Shown here piece by piece: positions 34,971-46,401 of a stretch of DNA of 64,000 bases (positions within the stretch are counted from its first letter, which is position 1; each line of letters opens with the position of its first letter). The position numbers and the translations under genes were made by a program. The stretch is from contig JAPEUQ010000010.1 in assembly GCA_027946365.1 (NCBI GenBank), positions 1,364,001 to 1,428,000 of the forward strand, in the 5' to 3' direction. A model generated the notes under the pieces. It had not been told where the DNA came from. It was given only the letters and a program-made list of their open reading frames with translations, and did not search any database. This DNA is from Kalmusia sp. IMI 367209. Lineage: Eukaryota > Ascomycota > Dothideomycetes > Pleosporales > Didymosphaeriaceae.

Positions 34971-36935
34971 ATGGAGGATGCGGAACGTGCAATAATAAGC
35001 CGTCGGTGGACAGACGAGCTCACTGAAAGAGATGTTCCTAGATCCACTCGTGCAGTCCCGAGCGGAAACGATGCTCTCTCTATAGAGAGGCAGCAAATGT
35101 TGAAGCAATTGTACGAGAGTCCAAATGAAGAAAATAAGAGGTTTGTCCGGCTATGATCAGATGCTATAGCTCAGTTCTAACATGCATAGTGCACAAGACT
35201 TTGAAGTGGCGAACGTTGCAAGAGAGCAGCTGCAGAAGATGGTCGATAAGTTTGACGAGGATGCAAAGCCATCCACATGGCAACAACTTGGACTTTCACA
35301 CAAATCTAGGAAAGCGAAAGCAGCGGAAGTGCTTCGCACGTCCATGGACGGGGACATTAGCGAGCTCAAAGCTTCCGTCAACAGTTTAGAAACTGAGTGG
35401 AAAGAGAAGCATGGACAAGTACGTACCCCAACGAATCTGGCGGGATCCACCTGATATCAATCAAGGTATATGCCACCTTCAAGAAGATTTGTAACACTCT
35501 CGATGATCACCGCAGTATTCTGAAGGTGTTTCCGTCTCAAAATGATTACGCCTCTCCTCTTGTTGGGAGCGTAACTATACTTATGAAAGTAGGGCAGCTT
35601 CACCGCTTCTTGACAAGTTATTAAACTAGACAGGCAGCAAAATCTCATACCGAAATTTCGCTCTTGCTCTCTAAATCCATCGCTGAGATCTCAGACAAGG
35701 TAGCAACATGCTCTATCATTATCGATATCATTAAAACCCCTAGGACAAAGCGAAAATTAGCTGATATATATGCACGAATGCTTCAATTTTATCAGCGTAC
35801 TCTGGAATGGTACCTCCAGTCACGATTTGGCCGTTTTATGCGTAGCTTCAATGAAAATCTGTTAAAGGAATTCGAAGAAGCGAAAAGTGAGTTGGAAGAT
35901 AGTATCAACGAATTATATAGAGAGGCAGCTGTTGCGAACACAGCGATGGTGGCAATGGTAAACGGCAAGATGGCAAACCTGGAGATGGAAATATGGCGAC
36001 AAAGGAAGAATTATGAGGTACGAGACGCGATGGCTGGGCAGAGAATGCAAAAGATGATGCAGGCCACCTGGACGGAAGTTAAGCAGCTTGAAGGTATGAT
36101 TGAAAAAGCCACCCTGGCTCGCCCATCGACCCCAGAAGTATCATCCGGGTATATCGAAGAAGCTGGACTAGATCATGCAGCCGACAATGGACTAATGCAA
36201 GCTGCTGTGACGCACTTGGACAGTTTCATTTTGGACAATGAGGGACTGAAGTTGTTTAGCCAAGGTCGTTTCTGGGTTGCAGAGAAGGAGACTATGTTGA
36301 AGCTTCGAGCATGGATGAGCGAAGGTACATCGTCGCGAACGATCTGGATTTCGAGCCCTTATGAATCGCGAATGGCCATCACAGGTTCTCGCGCCGCTGC
36401 AATGATCACAGTGGCTGCCGCGTGGCAGGCGGAAACTCCCATCATATCGGCATTTTGTACAAGACCGCAACCAGACCAACTACGCTCCAGTTCAAGCATC
36501 GAACAGGTAGGCCTGATAAGCCTATCTTACAGCCTCATCCGACAGCTCTTGCAGTTCGATAGTGTGATCAAAAGCTCTGCTGTCAAACAGACAGATCTGA
36601 ATATGCTGGATGGGAAAGCATCGACTTGGCCGCATACGTTGAAAATTGTAGCGACATTGCTGAAGTATGTCCCTGATGTCACATTTTGTGTAATTGACGG
36701 ACTGAATGAGTTCGAGTGGGGAAATGGAGGACTATGGGCTAGAGAATTAGTGGAGGTGTTACAGGAGAAGCAGAAGCAGACTGAAGGGGCATTCAATATT
36801 CTCTTTACGACCGCCGGCCAGTCGTATGTGCTGCCCAAGCTCGTCGATATTGGGAGCCGGCACTTGGCTACGAAAAAGGCAACCGAAGTAGGCAAATCAG
36901 GCGCCACTAGTACTTTCCGGAGAGGATTCACATAA
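34971..36935 (+). CDS. STAND/NLR-like protein, DUF7708-like N-terminus
   Basis: Four exons: 34971-35140, 35190-35418, 35466-35588, 35634-36935; 607 aa. The helical N-terminal region (KVFPSQNDYASPLVGSV, then SKSIAEISDKV and RTLEWYLQSRFGRF) matches the DUF7708-like bundle found before NACHT/NB domains of fungal STAND proteins. An NTPase-like part follows. A Walker B-like TFCVIDGLNEFEWGNG is clear, but the place where a P-loop is expected reads IWISSPYESRMAITGSRAAA and lacks GxxxxGK[ST]. The protein ends soon after LFTTAGQSYVLPKL, with no WD40, ankyrin or TPR repeats. The first intron has a GTTTGT donor. STAND proteins act in fungal non-self recognition; here that is inference. Confidence 0.75.
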
Positions 36936-37411
36936 GAAAGGCGAAAAAGAAGTTGCTAAGACCGGGAAACTGTACATGCGCGATGGCCTCACGAATGACG
37001 AGTGCAAGACAAGGGATACCGGCCCAACGAGCGTGTCCTACTGGAAAGAGGCATCAGCACCTCCTTCTTTCCGCACTTCCGTGATGGCTCTGAGAATATT
37101 CTGGAATTCTGCACGTTGGCGTCGCTGGTGTTCGAATGCAAAGGCGCTGTTGTTGTGGTGACGTCTGATGGTGTGAGCAACAAACGACGGACCAAACGGC
37201 CAGGAGTGCCTTGTCGCGTTGACCAATCAGCGCGTACCTGGCGAAGTGCGATCGTCGAGCGCGACTGCTGCATCGAATTTCGTGGAAAACACCACAAACA
37301 CCCAGAACCTCGCCTTCCAACCGACTGCCTTTGCTTGCACTATTTCTGCAAAGCGATTGTTATCTTCGAACTCAGCTATACCACCTCGCACCACCGCTCC
37401 TTAGCCGCAAC
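36936..37411. other. intergenic
   Basis: Between the STAND-like gene and the GFA gene, same strand. Short frames only. The sequence just before the GFA start is rich in C and A, as in fungal 5' leaders. Confidence 0.45.
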
Positions 37412-38238
37412 ATGGCTGCCCAAACGTTGCACGGCTCTTGCGCATGCGGGCGCAACCGCTACGTCGTCGAGATTCCTCAGAAACAAACGCAGCTCGCCGA
37501 ACTGAGGTACGATAATACTTCAGCCTCACGTAAGTCGTTTTGGACTGCTAATACAGCTCCTTGTACTATGGACTTGACATCACGTCATGTTCCGCGCATG
37601 GCATCTCACAGCCCCTCCATAGCTATGCAAAATATCTAATACAAGGAACAGGACACCATTCCGCTAGCCCAATCACTCTCTGGCTGCGTGTACCACTTGT
37701 CTGGTACACAAGCGCCACTTTCGCGCAATTCCCCGACGAAGACCGATCGAGCATCCAGCGCACCTTCGTTTCACCCTTTGCCTCCAACTCGCGCCGCCAA
37801 TTTTGCGGATACTGTGGCACCCAGCTCACATCGTGGAATGAGCGCACCAGTGAGGATGCTGAACACATATGCCTCACAGTGGGCAGCCTGTTAGACGAGG
37901 ATCAGGCGCTACTAGGCGAGCTGGGCTACCTCCCGACCGCGGAGAGCAGCGATGAGGACACAATCGTTGCAGGTCCTTCGCGGTCAATACAAACCGTTCT
38001 CCGCTCAGGTCAGCAGTTGCGTGGTGCTCCATGGTTCGAAGAGATGGTGGAGCATACGAAGCTGGGGCACTTCAAGCAGCAGCGAGGTGGGCATACATCG
38101 CGAGACGGCAATGTCAAGGTGGAGTGGGAGGTTGTCGAGTGGACTGAAGCAGATGATGCGGACGATGAGGGCGTGACTCCCAGCAAAAGGAAGATCGGCC
38201 AAGTTGAGGAGGAAGACACCGAGATGCGGACTGCGTAG
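37412..38238 (+). CDS. GFA (glutathione-dependent formaldehyde-activating-like) protein
   Basis: Two exons, 37412-37529 and 37646-38238; 236 aa. The intron is 116 bases, GTAAGT to an ACAAG acceptor; the join gives TSASRTGHHSASPITLWLRV, as expected of the family. Zinc-binding cysteines are visible as HGSCACGRNRY at the start and RRQFCGYCGTQLTSW in the middle. GFA-fold proteins bind zinc and are often annotated as formaldehyde-activating, but most members have unknown substrates. The acidic tail with a Lys/Arg patch (SKRKIGQ) is outside the fold. Confidence 0.82.
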
Positions 38239-38717
38239 GCTCTGTCTGCTTGGCGGGTTTTGTAATTAGATCGGGATGCTCACGCTTCAGGGGACAAGGC
38301 AAAGACAAGAAATGGGACAAGAATAATTAAGACGAACGCTAGGTAGTCGCGGCTCATGATATCACGGCGCATGTTGGTTTAAAAAGTGCTATTGCGGATT
38401 GCGCTGTATTATAAGTTAAGGCCGGATATGATAGCGTTGCACAGTTTAATTGGAGCTAACATCTATGCAATTGTTGGCTATGCTTGTGTCGAGTAGGAGT
38501 GTTTTTGTTACTCTCGAGATCATACATAGCATGCAGAAAGAGGAAATATTAATGGTGTGCACACGGCCTATTTGGCTTAGCATCCGTCCTCTGCTAATAT
38601 GGTCTGTCGTAACTGTATTCAGTCCATACCTAGTCTGTATGCTCCAAATATATAAGGCATCCAAGCTTGATAACAAGGGTAGACCACGCTGTGAACTTCA
38701 ACTCCATGACCGTAGCA
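38239..38717. other. intergenic
   Basis: Between the GFA stop and the ankyrin-like relic. No gene seen. Confidence 0.45.
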
Positions 38718-39136
38718 CTAACTCGATATCCACGTGCCACACATCAAGACTTTAAAACCCTGACTATCGATGTCTTTCGAATCGGCAAACATGTCACCAA
38801 GTGGCGTAGACGCTGCATCTGCCCCCGCCCAACCGAAGAGCCACCTTGGATCACGATCAACCCCTTTCGTCATCGTATACTCCGGAATCTCCTTGGCCAC
38901 TTTCGCAAATCGTGAATCATTGCTGACATGCTTGAAGAGCTTCACCAACTTTGTCTTGCGACGTCCGTAATTTTCCCAGCTACGGTATGCCTGATACATA
39001 GTAACGAATGCGGACCGAGTCGATGCTCCGACTTTGTCATGTTGAATGCTTGATTGAATATATCCAGCGGTTCCGTATGGGTGAGCAAATGTACCAAACA
39101 CTGCGGGGTCGCTATAGTTCTTTCTGCCTCATCATG
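38718..39136 (-). pseudogene. C-terminal relic of an ankyrin-like protein
   Basis: About 139 open codons with a stop immediately upstream and no N-terminal part. The sequence FVTMYQAYRSWENYGRRKTK and LVKLFKHV matches the C-terminal module of the ankyrin-like protein at 29015-30703 (LVTMYLAYKVSDNHRGRRK, LQHFAKHV). No ankyrin-like sequence is found upstream before the transcription factor gene. It is most simply the tail of a deleted paralog. A short ATG-started version (127 residues) could still be translated. Confidence 0.55.
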
Positions 39137-39260
39137 CTGTTATGATCGCAAATGTTGCCTTGGCGAGGATTGAAACCCGTTGTGCGGCAAGTGCGATGAC
39201 AAGTGCAAGTGGAACCGATAGAGCAGTGCCAACCACCGGCAAGTAGAAACTCGCAGAGCC

Positions 39261-40718
39261 TTAGCCTTGTATGTGATTGAGAAGGCTTCGATAAATGCTC
39301 TCTCCGGGTACGTCATGAATGCATTCAATCCACATGACACTCAAAAGTCGTTCCTTTGCCTCTTGCCATGTTGGTATGAGCTCTTGCACAGAAGTCTTAA
39401 AGCACTCACTAAGCCAATCTTCGTAAATCGCTGGCAAAGCAATTCCGGCTACCATCACGATCCAAAATTCCAGAGAAAATCGTTCTTTAATTTCCCGTTC
39501 TTTACTTGATTGGGCCCACGAATGTTCAAGACATCTCTGTAAGTATGTGGGTTGGATTCGAATCGCAGGGAAATTCATCGTAGATAAGAGGAAGGCCATC
39601 ATGGTCAGCCGTACGCATTCGGAGAAGGGATCTCTGACATCTGTAGCTAGATCAAGTAAACGTGATTGGATCGAGTGTAGTATTGGCTGAAACGTATGGC
39701 CTGTGAGACGACTTCTCTTCTTGACGCTTGAATTGAGCAATGACACGGCATGTTGCATGTCTTGAAATACAACATGCAGCTTATAGTCGACTATGAATTT
39801 GATGGATGGGATGTCAGGCAAAAGAGTTGAACAATTCCGCTGCTTTGGGAACAGTGGTTTCCAGGATGTGAGGGCTGGTAAAAACCAAGGATACTCGCCA
39901 GACATAAGAGTCCACATAAGGTCAAGACTGTGCGGGTTGACATGAATATCAGCCCCTATATTACCAAGGTTCGATTTAGTACTTACTGATTGATCCGGAA
40001 ATGGAGCATTGGTCGTTCACATAGGAATTGGAAGCCGCCCCTCAGTTGAACGATTTTATGGAGCCCTGAAAGATGTGCTCTAAAAGCCTCGCGATCACCA
40101 AGAGAACACGACAGTAATGAAAGGGCGAGAATCGTATTCATAGTCGAATCTTTCAGGTGTGCTTCTTCGTCACACAACATGCTGTTTAGAGTAGAGATGG
40201 TTCTTTGAAGATGATACCACATTCTATTTCCAGACTGTTTCCTTGCCAGGCGATGGGTGTCATCCACCATGGCTGCTGATGTAAGAACAGATTGCAAGAA
40301 TGCAGCATCTTGATACAGCCACTCAAAGCAAGCCGAGTCCCAAAGAGAGAAATCGATGCACCGTTCCAATGGTGAATGGCCTTGCTCCAGAGTCTTGAGT
40401 TTAAATACTAGAGATGGTCAGCAGTCTTTTACATTTAGTCATTCCCCAATAATACGACGCACTTTTGTAAATGAGCTCTTTAGACTCGGAACCAATCTTC
40501 TCGGCGAATGGCGCAAGGGCCAAGTCCTGAGCTGGCGGGGCCGACAATTTATTGACAGCAGCAATTTCTTCTTCTAATGATGCAATGCGTCTAGCCTCCC
40601 TACGTGAGCGGCGTGAGTCCTTGCGTTTGTTCTTCTCTTGCGCAGCTTTGCTTCGAATGCGCGACCGGTCTGCCGGTATCGACCGGCCTGATGCGCCAAC
40701 AGTGACAAATTCGAACAT
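39261..40718 (-). CDS. fungal-specific transcription factor-like protein
   Basis: Three exons on the minus strand: 40718-40463, 40407-39987, 39927-39261; 447 aa. The N-terminus has a short basic stretch and leucine-spaced helix (KDSRRSRREARRIASLEEEI), like a minimal bZIP-type leader without a Zn2Cys6 cluster. The rest is the helical regulator domain seen in fungal factors (ALSLLSCSLGDREAFRAHL, then GLHKIVQLRGG; EYPWFLPALTSWKPLF). No Zn2Cys6 Cys pattern is present. It is divergent from the SDR gene 522 bases away, which makes that gene a candidate target. Confidence 0.75.
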
Positions 40719-41240
40719 TGAGAGTGCATAAGACAGACCAGAGTGACTTCCTAGAAGGTGCTAGTACTACAAGCTGGAAAGTTAATAACGGAGACAAAGT
40801 AAGGCTGGAAAATGAAGAAAGAGAAGTTGTCGGACGAAAAGAGTGGGATAAGTGTGAATGTACGGCGTTCTAATAAAGCCAAATGCGCAAAAGCGACCAG
40901 AGTGATTTCCCTTTTGGGACTAGATTGGCTTTTTCACCAGTCTCGCATTTCGGATAGCATCAAAACACAAAACCTAATTTGCCAGTGACGGAATCATTTG
41001 TCTCTATCATTAGCCATGGAGGCACCGAGTAATAATAGTAGCCTTGTTAAGCACACTAATCTTCGAGGCGAAAAAATTCGCGTCCCGACCACCTCGAAGA
41101 AAGCAAATGCTTTGGTCCTATCAACAGAGATTGTCCTGCTTTTCGTCCGCTGAACCATTACAAAGTCTCACCTAAACCTCTATTATGGGTTTCTCATCGC
41201 CTTGCATTTCTTGCACCCTGCCCTGAGAAATCTTTTCACA
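40719..41240. other. divergent promoter region
   Basis: Upstream region shared by the transcription factor-like gene and the SDR gene. No gene seen. Confidence 0.5.
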
Positions 41241-42373
41241 ATGTCCTCCATCACGCTCAAACCCAATATCTCCCGGCTTGGAGTCATAAGGATGGTGCGC
41301 CAAAGGGACCGACCCGAAGGTCCATTGCCATCTTTTGCTGGCCAGACTGTGGTCATCACAGGTGGAGCGACTGGCTATGGTCTCGCATGCGCAAAGCTAC
41401 TTCCTACGCTTGGTACGGAACGCCTGATCCTAGGCGTACGATCTGTAGAAAGAGGCGAGACTGCGGTTGAGCCTATTCGTAAATCATACCCAGGCTTCAA
41501 GATTGAAGTATGGGAACTGGATATGCTTTCGTATCAGTCGGTACAAGCGTTTGCTCAGCGTTGCGGTAGTCTTTCCCGCGTCGATGCTGCCATTCTCAAT
41601 GCCGGAGTCGGAAAAATCGAGTGAGTCATTCTGGGTTTCTCAATGTGACAAATAATTATACTCACTGTATCCCCGGAATTAGATTTGCTAGATCTCCTTC
41701 CACTGGACACGAAGAGACAATGCAAGTCAATTACCTTTCCACAGCCCTCCTTTCCATTCTGCTTCTCCCGATCCTCAAGCCGAAGAACCCCTCGTCGCCA
41801 CCTGGCCGCCTAACCATCGTCGGCTCTTCGAAAGGCTACAGTGCCGCATTTACTGAGCGGAAATCAAAACCACTCATCAAAGAATTCGACAAGGAATGGA
41901 AAGGAATTCAAGCTGGCGATGAGCGGTACTCTGTATCGAAGACCTTAGTGGCAATATTCGTCCATAAGTTGAGCCAAATCGTCGCTCCGTCTGATGTAAT
42001 CATCAACAACTTTTGCCCAGGCTTCAGTGCCAACACCGCGCTCTCAAGGGAAGCCAAGGGTCCTATTTTCGGACTTATGATAGGACTGATGCAGGCTTTC
42101 ATGGGCAGAACACCTGAGCAGGGGGCGTGGACATATATAGACGCTGTTGCTGTTAAAGGAAAGGAATCGCATGGCTCTTTCATATTTGGCTGGCAGATTT
42201 TTCCGTAAGTAGGCTATAATCAGGGGTAGGATAGTCACTGACCAATCAACAGATTCCACCCTGTAATGTACACTGAGGAGGGCAAGGAGATAATGGAAAG
42301 ACTTTGGAATGAAACTGTGACTGAGCAGCAGCCATTTGGTGTCCGGGAGGCTCTTGGAGCGATGCAAGGCTAG
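41241..42373 (+). CDS. short-chain dehydrogenase/reductase
   Basis: Three exons: 41241-41620, 41683-42204, 42253-42373; 340 aa. Rossmann cofactor motif TVVITGGATGYG, the NAG motif (AAILNAGVG), a strand-5 Ser (LTIVGSSKGYS) and the catalytic Tyr-x-x-x-Lys as ERYSVSKTLVA. It uses NAD(P)H to interconvert alcohol and ketone; the substrate is unknown. The substrate loop contains PIFGLMIGLMQAFMGRTPEQ, typical of fungal retinol-dehydrogenase-like SDRs. Many SDRs of this kind sit in secondary metabolism, but no backbone synthase lies in the window. Confidence 0.9.
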
Positions 42374-42922
42374 ATGGAGTGATACGCAGTCTGTCAGTGG
42401 TTGATAGCGAGTTAATGACTGACCGATCAATGTTTGATAAATCCCAACTCAGAATATCTGGCTGGCGAGTTATTATAGACACTCATTATTAGAATTGTGG
42501 CAAATACATGCATGACATGCAAGAGACTAGTTCCCAATCTTCTATTCAGTGAATATAATTCTAAGAAGTATATGACCTCTCGAGCACTCGTTATCGAGGG
42601 TAAGCCATCTTATTTATTCATCTCAATTACTCCAATACTTCTTCATGAACCTCTAGCTAAAGGTCCGCATTGTCTTTCCACCATCATAGCTCGGTGTTTG
42701 GTTTTTGGGAAGACTCAGTGAGTATCAAAAGATCGCGAGATCTGCGGTCGCACAATCTTAGATGCCCTAGTACAGTCATCCAATAGCTGAGGATAAAATT
42801 GTTGCCAGCACTCATATAGTACGGCAGTTGTTTGATGATTGACCAAGGATCTAGAGGGAAAGCTTACGATGCTTGTCTTCGCCCCAAATATGTATTATGC
42901 GTTTCGATTCTGGTCACGGATT
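42374..42922. other. convergent 3' region
   Basis: Between the SDR stop (plus) and the PTH11-like stop (minus). No gene seen. Confidence 0.45.
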
Positions 42923-43950
42923 CTACAATGGATTCTTCACAGAAGAGATTTTGGTGCGTTCAGAATGAATCGGAAGCACTATACCGCGGAATTTGGCAAA
43001 TGGGGGGCCCAGAAATGGTAGACAGGCCGATATTATCCCCAGGTGCAGTTCGAGGGAGGCCAGAAAGGCAAGGCGATGATTGTTCAGGAGAGTCTCCGTT
43101 CTGAAGCTGTATACTCTTACAGCTGCAATAGCAACAAGACTTGAGTTTGTCAGCGGGATTATAACTCTGTAGTGTCCTTGTTGCTCACCCAAAGCCCAAT
43201 CCAAACATATAGCTAACCCCTATCTTCTTCATGTAGCTGATCTTCAGCTTCCACACGACAGAGAGCGGAATGACGACCAAAATGATATCGATGACTAGAT
43301 TGACAACTGTTGAGATCATGACGCCTGAGACTCGGGAAACCCGGCATGTTCCCGGCACATTAGGGTCGTAATTTCGTGCAAGGGGAGTACACATTGTGAG
43401 TAGACCTGCAACATTGCACAAGAATATAACAACGCAGAGGACAACCATTGACCAAGAACATCGTTTAGTCCATGTCATGACATAAAATAGCTTTAAGTAA
43501 ACGAACAAGATGGAAAGCTTAACGCACGTGATCGAAGCGGCATAAATCGCTTCGCTAGCAAATATAAGTTCCATACCTTCGATAGCGTGTTGCGCGCTGA
43601 TTATGAACGTGTGATTGAGATCACGTTCAAACCATCCATACACTGAAAGCCAGTCAACCAAACATTTGGAATGAAGTCGTGCTCGTGAGAAACCCTTACC
43701 AACTAATTTCATAGCATGGCGAATGGATGCAAGAAACTGTTCAGGTTGAGCTCGGTTCATGAGTTCATAGGACGACAGATGATCTTCTTACCCACGCTAG
43801 GAGAATGAAGAAGTCCCCTATCGAAAGTCCTTTCTTCTTGATTGCTCTCGCCCGTAGTCTCAAACCGATGCCTACTAAGCCGAGAATTAATTCTGCTGAA
43901 GAAGTCGCTATTTCGGTCTTTCCAAAAGGTTTCTGGGTTATTGTTGGCAT
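42923..43950 (-). CDS. PTH11-like rhodopsin-domain membrane protein
   Basis: Four exons on the minus strand: 43950-43792, 43736-43700, 43642-43189, 43139-42923; 288 aa. Helices are evident: AELILGLVGIGLRLRAR, GDFFILLAW, YAASITCVKLSILFVYLKLF, SMVVLCVVIFLCNVAGLLTM, GVMISTVVNLVIDIILVVIP and IGVSYMFGLGFGLVAIAAV. The family's conserved segment after the fifth helix (PLSVVWKLKISYMKKIGV) is present. There is no CFEM domain. PTH11-like proteins are fungal GPCR-like receptors; the best known senses surfaces in a plant pathogen. The protein is short at both ends, so a receptor role is inference. Confidence 0.8.
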
Positions 43951-45275
43951 GATGGTGGTAATGCCGCAGAAAATGCACGGTGCTGGTGCACCTTGGGGGA
44001 TATTCTACCTTATGTTGAAACGGTAGCCCATAGGCGGGGTGCCGGTATTTCATCTATTTTTGGGGTCCAGGAGATAGTACAGCTTGGCGCGCGCCACCAC
44101 CGCTTTACAACCAATAGATTGTGATCAACGAGTTACACGACAGAGTGTATCATGCAATGATTCGTGGCAGTATATGCCTTTCTGCTCGAGTCCGGACTGT
44201 CCTTCGCTAAAATACTAATCTGTCCTCTCTGATCAAAGGTTTGTCTGCCGAGTCCTTGCCTTATAGGAGAAAGTCTTTACATGGTGTAGCGAACCACATG
44301 CGCAGCCTAACAAAGACTCATTAGTGTTGAGATAACGTGGATTGCCAAGACTGTCGCTTGTATGTGGGGTAGCAGTGTGCTATGGTTGATCAAGGTGAGC
44401 CCGTAGGGATAGATACTGTTATACTCTAAGTCTTATTAGCTAATCATCTCATTGGCCTATCAATCCCCGATTTTGATTTCAGGGGCTTTATCAATCTGGA
44501 ATCGTAGTGTAGGCAGAATATGCGGATTCGTGAAATGGTCTGGACTGACGTGTCTAGGCATGATCCATCTCACAGAAGCTTAATATTGTTGAGAATTGTT
44601 TCGTTTCACTGGGTGATACGGTCCTAGCGCTGCGGCTCTCTAGATGTGATCTCTTATCTCATACAGATCTTGATCAATGTCGTGAAAGTTTGGCTCGTAG
44701 TGCACAGAATCAAGCAGGCGGAGGATCACAGTAACTTTGTTAAGCGATGTTGCCTTTTCCGTGATGGGCAATATACTGAAAGCTAGAAAATAAAATGGGG
44801 AAATTCTATCAAAAACCTGAGTCGAATGTTTGTAACGGCATGTAACGCAGAGGAATTTTCACCGGTGAACGCAGCCAGTCGTGGAACGTTACTGATCGCC
44901 TCGCTAAGCGCACAAATTTTCATTATGCTTCATGCAGATTGTGAAAATGTCCATGTACCCACCATGGCGGCGGAATAGTTGCACCTCGCCTAATCCCTAT
45001 GTCCACGTTGCCTTCGACCGCATTATGCTACTTGAATGGTACAACACGACATGTATCTTTCATTGACGAAAGGTAGGAGTAGCTCCATGCATACCTTATC
45101 GCCTTGCAGAAAGACCTCCGAAGAAAGGACACTGTGCGAGGGGAGCGCAAGCGAGAATGGCACGTACAAGAATATTGTCCCAAAAATTAGGGATATCAAG
45201 ACGGACCTGGCGGCAAAGAAAAATTATAGTTCGGTTGCCAGCATGTTCCGCATTTAAATCCCTAAAAAGTTCATC
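43951..45275. other. intergenic, no gene supported
   Basis: 1.3 kb between the PTH11-like gene and the collagen-like gene, divergently placed. Only short open frames without domains. Confidence 0.5.
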
Positions 45276-45899
45276 ATGGATGTATTCAGCCTTTTAGCTT
45301 ATCAAACCGATGCTCGAATTGTCACTCTCCAAATTCCTAGCGCCACTACATTCCGCACCGCCATAGTCACACTGACGCGCCCAACCTTTTCAGAAAGTTC
45401 ACAAATCTCATCACCTCCATCCTCGAACGGCAGACCATCAAATGCAGATCTGTGGATTATAGGAGTCGTTGTCTGCGTCTGCCTCATACTTATCGTCATA
45501 TGTTGCTGTCTCCCGCGAAGACGAGGTCCGCCAGGTCCTGAAGGAGCCCCAGGTTCCCAAGGTCAGGACGGTAATGATGGTCCTCAAGGGCCGCGAGGGA
45601 TCCAAGGCCAAGATGGCGACGAAGGGCCTCAAGGACGTCCTGGTGCGCCTGGTCAAAATGGTCGTGACGGCCTTCGAGGCCCTGCAGGTGTAGCAGGTGC
45701 GCAAGGCCCACCGGGCCAGCAAGGCCAGCAAGGTCCGCAAGGGCCTCAAGGACGTCGAGGAAGCCCTGGACCACGAGGCCTCGATGGTCAACCCGGTCCT
45801 TCAGGTACTCATGGCCGAGACGGTCAGAATGGGCGTGATGGACGAGAAGGTCGAGACGGACGGGAAGGCCGAGACGGACGGAATGGGAAGGATGCATGA
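45276..45899 (+). CDS. collagen-like single-pass membrane protein
   Basis: Intronless, 207 aa. Residues 1-55 are Ser/Thr/Pro-rich with no signal peptide. One hydrophobic segment lies at about 59-79 (LWIIGVVVCVCLILIVICCC), ending in a Cys cluster and LPRRR. From residue 84 to the end runs an unbroken Gly-X-Y tract of 41 triplets (GPPGPEGAPGSQ at the start, GREGRDGRNGKDA at the end), rich in Gln, Arg and Asp. Gly-X-Y tracts form collagen triple helices; in fungi they are rare and mostly at the cell surface. By the positive-inside rule the collagen part would be cytosolic, which is unexpected; topology is unresolved. Confidence 0.75.
   Translation: MDVFSLLAYQTDARIVTLQIPSATTFRTAIVTLTRPTFSESSQISSPPSSNGRPSNADLWIIGVVVCVCLILIVICCCLPRRRGPPGPEGAPGSQGQDGNDGPQGPRGIQGQDGDEGPQGRPGAPGQNGRDGLRGPAGVAGAQGPPGQQGQQGPQGPQGRRGSPGPRGLDGQPGPSGTHGRDGQNGRDGREGRDGREGRDGRNGKDA
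45527..45896 (+). repeat. Gly-X-Y coding repeat tract
   Basis: A stretch coding 41 consecutive Gly-X-Y triplets, a nine-base periodic pattern with many near-copies of ggtcctcaaggcc and gaaggtcgagacgg type units. Prone to length change by slippage. Confidence 0.7.
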
Positions 45900-46401
45900 C
45901 ACAGCATACGAGGATTAGACTTGCAACAATATCAACACGTATACTAGTGAGAACCATGCAGAGAACCTTAACCCTGAGAACTAGCAGAAGATCTTCAAAG
46001 ATAGCCTTAGAATTGAGAAGATGCGAAATTGAAGATTTAGCCTAGAACTAGGTGTGAAAATTTTGTCCGAGGCTTCAGAAGGAAAACGGAAGCGGTTTTC
46101 AGGCTTGTGGGTGAGATGTTCACATATAGGGACAATTGTTAAATACAACTCATCATGGTCATCAAATTCTGGGTTTCTACGAAATCAAGTCGTATTTTCG
46201 GTTCTGAATAGTGATTTTACAAGATACGGAGATCAGATGTCGGTTCTTGCTATCGCCTCATATGGAAACAGTTGTAGCTCATTCATTAGGGTTTCGAACC
46301 GGACCCATCAGCGTATGCCAGCACCCAATGTTTTTAAATCAAAACCATATAGTCAGTAGCTTCAAAACGTACGTGAAGGAAGCGGACAAGACATACCTTA
46401 C
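45900..46401. other. intergenic with a paralog relic
   Basis: Between two convergent genes. Contains the inverted copy at 46290-46325 described separately; the rest shows no gene. Confidence 0.5.
46290..46325 (+). repeat. inverted relic of the neighbouring gene
   Basis: 36 bases identical at 34 positions to the minus-strand coding sequence 46868-46833 of the adjacent conserved fungal protein, in the opposite orientation about 500 bases away. It still reads GFEPDPSAYAST in the homologous frame, preceded by TAG and soon followed by a stop. Confidence 0.75.

Noticed and set aside
37530..37556. Short 27-base intron in the GFA gene ending at the first CAG
   Set aside because: Too short for splicing and puts the GFA sequence out of frame; the 116-base intron fits.
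45438..45957. Two long antisense open frames opposite the collagen-like gene
   Set aside because: They arise from the Gly-X-Y codon periodicity; no domain, and the sense frame explains the sequence.
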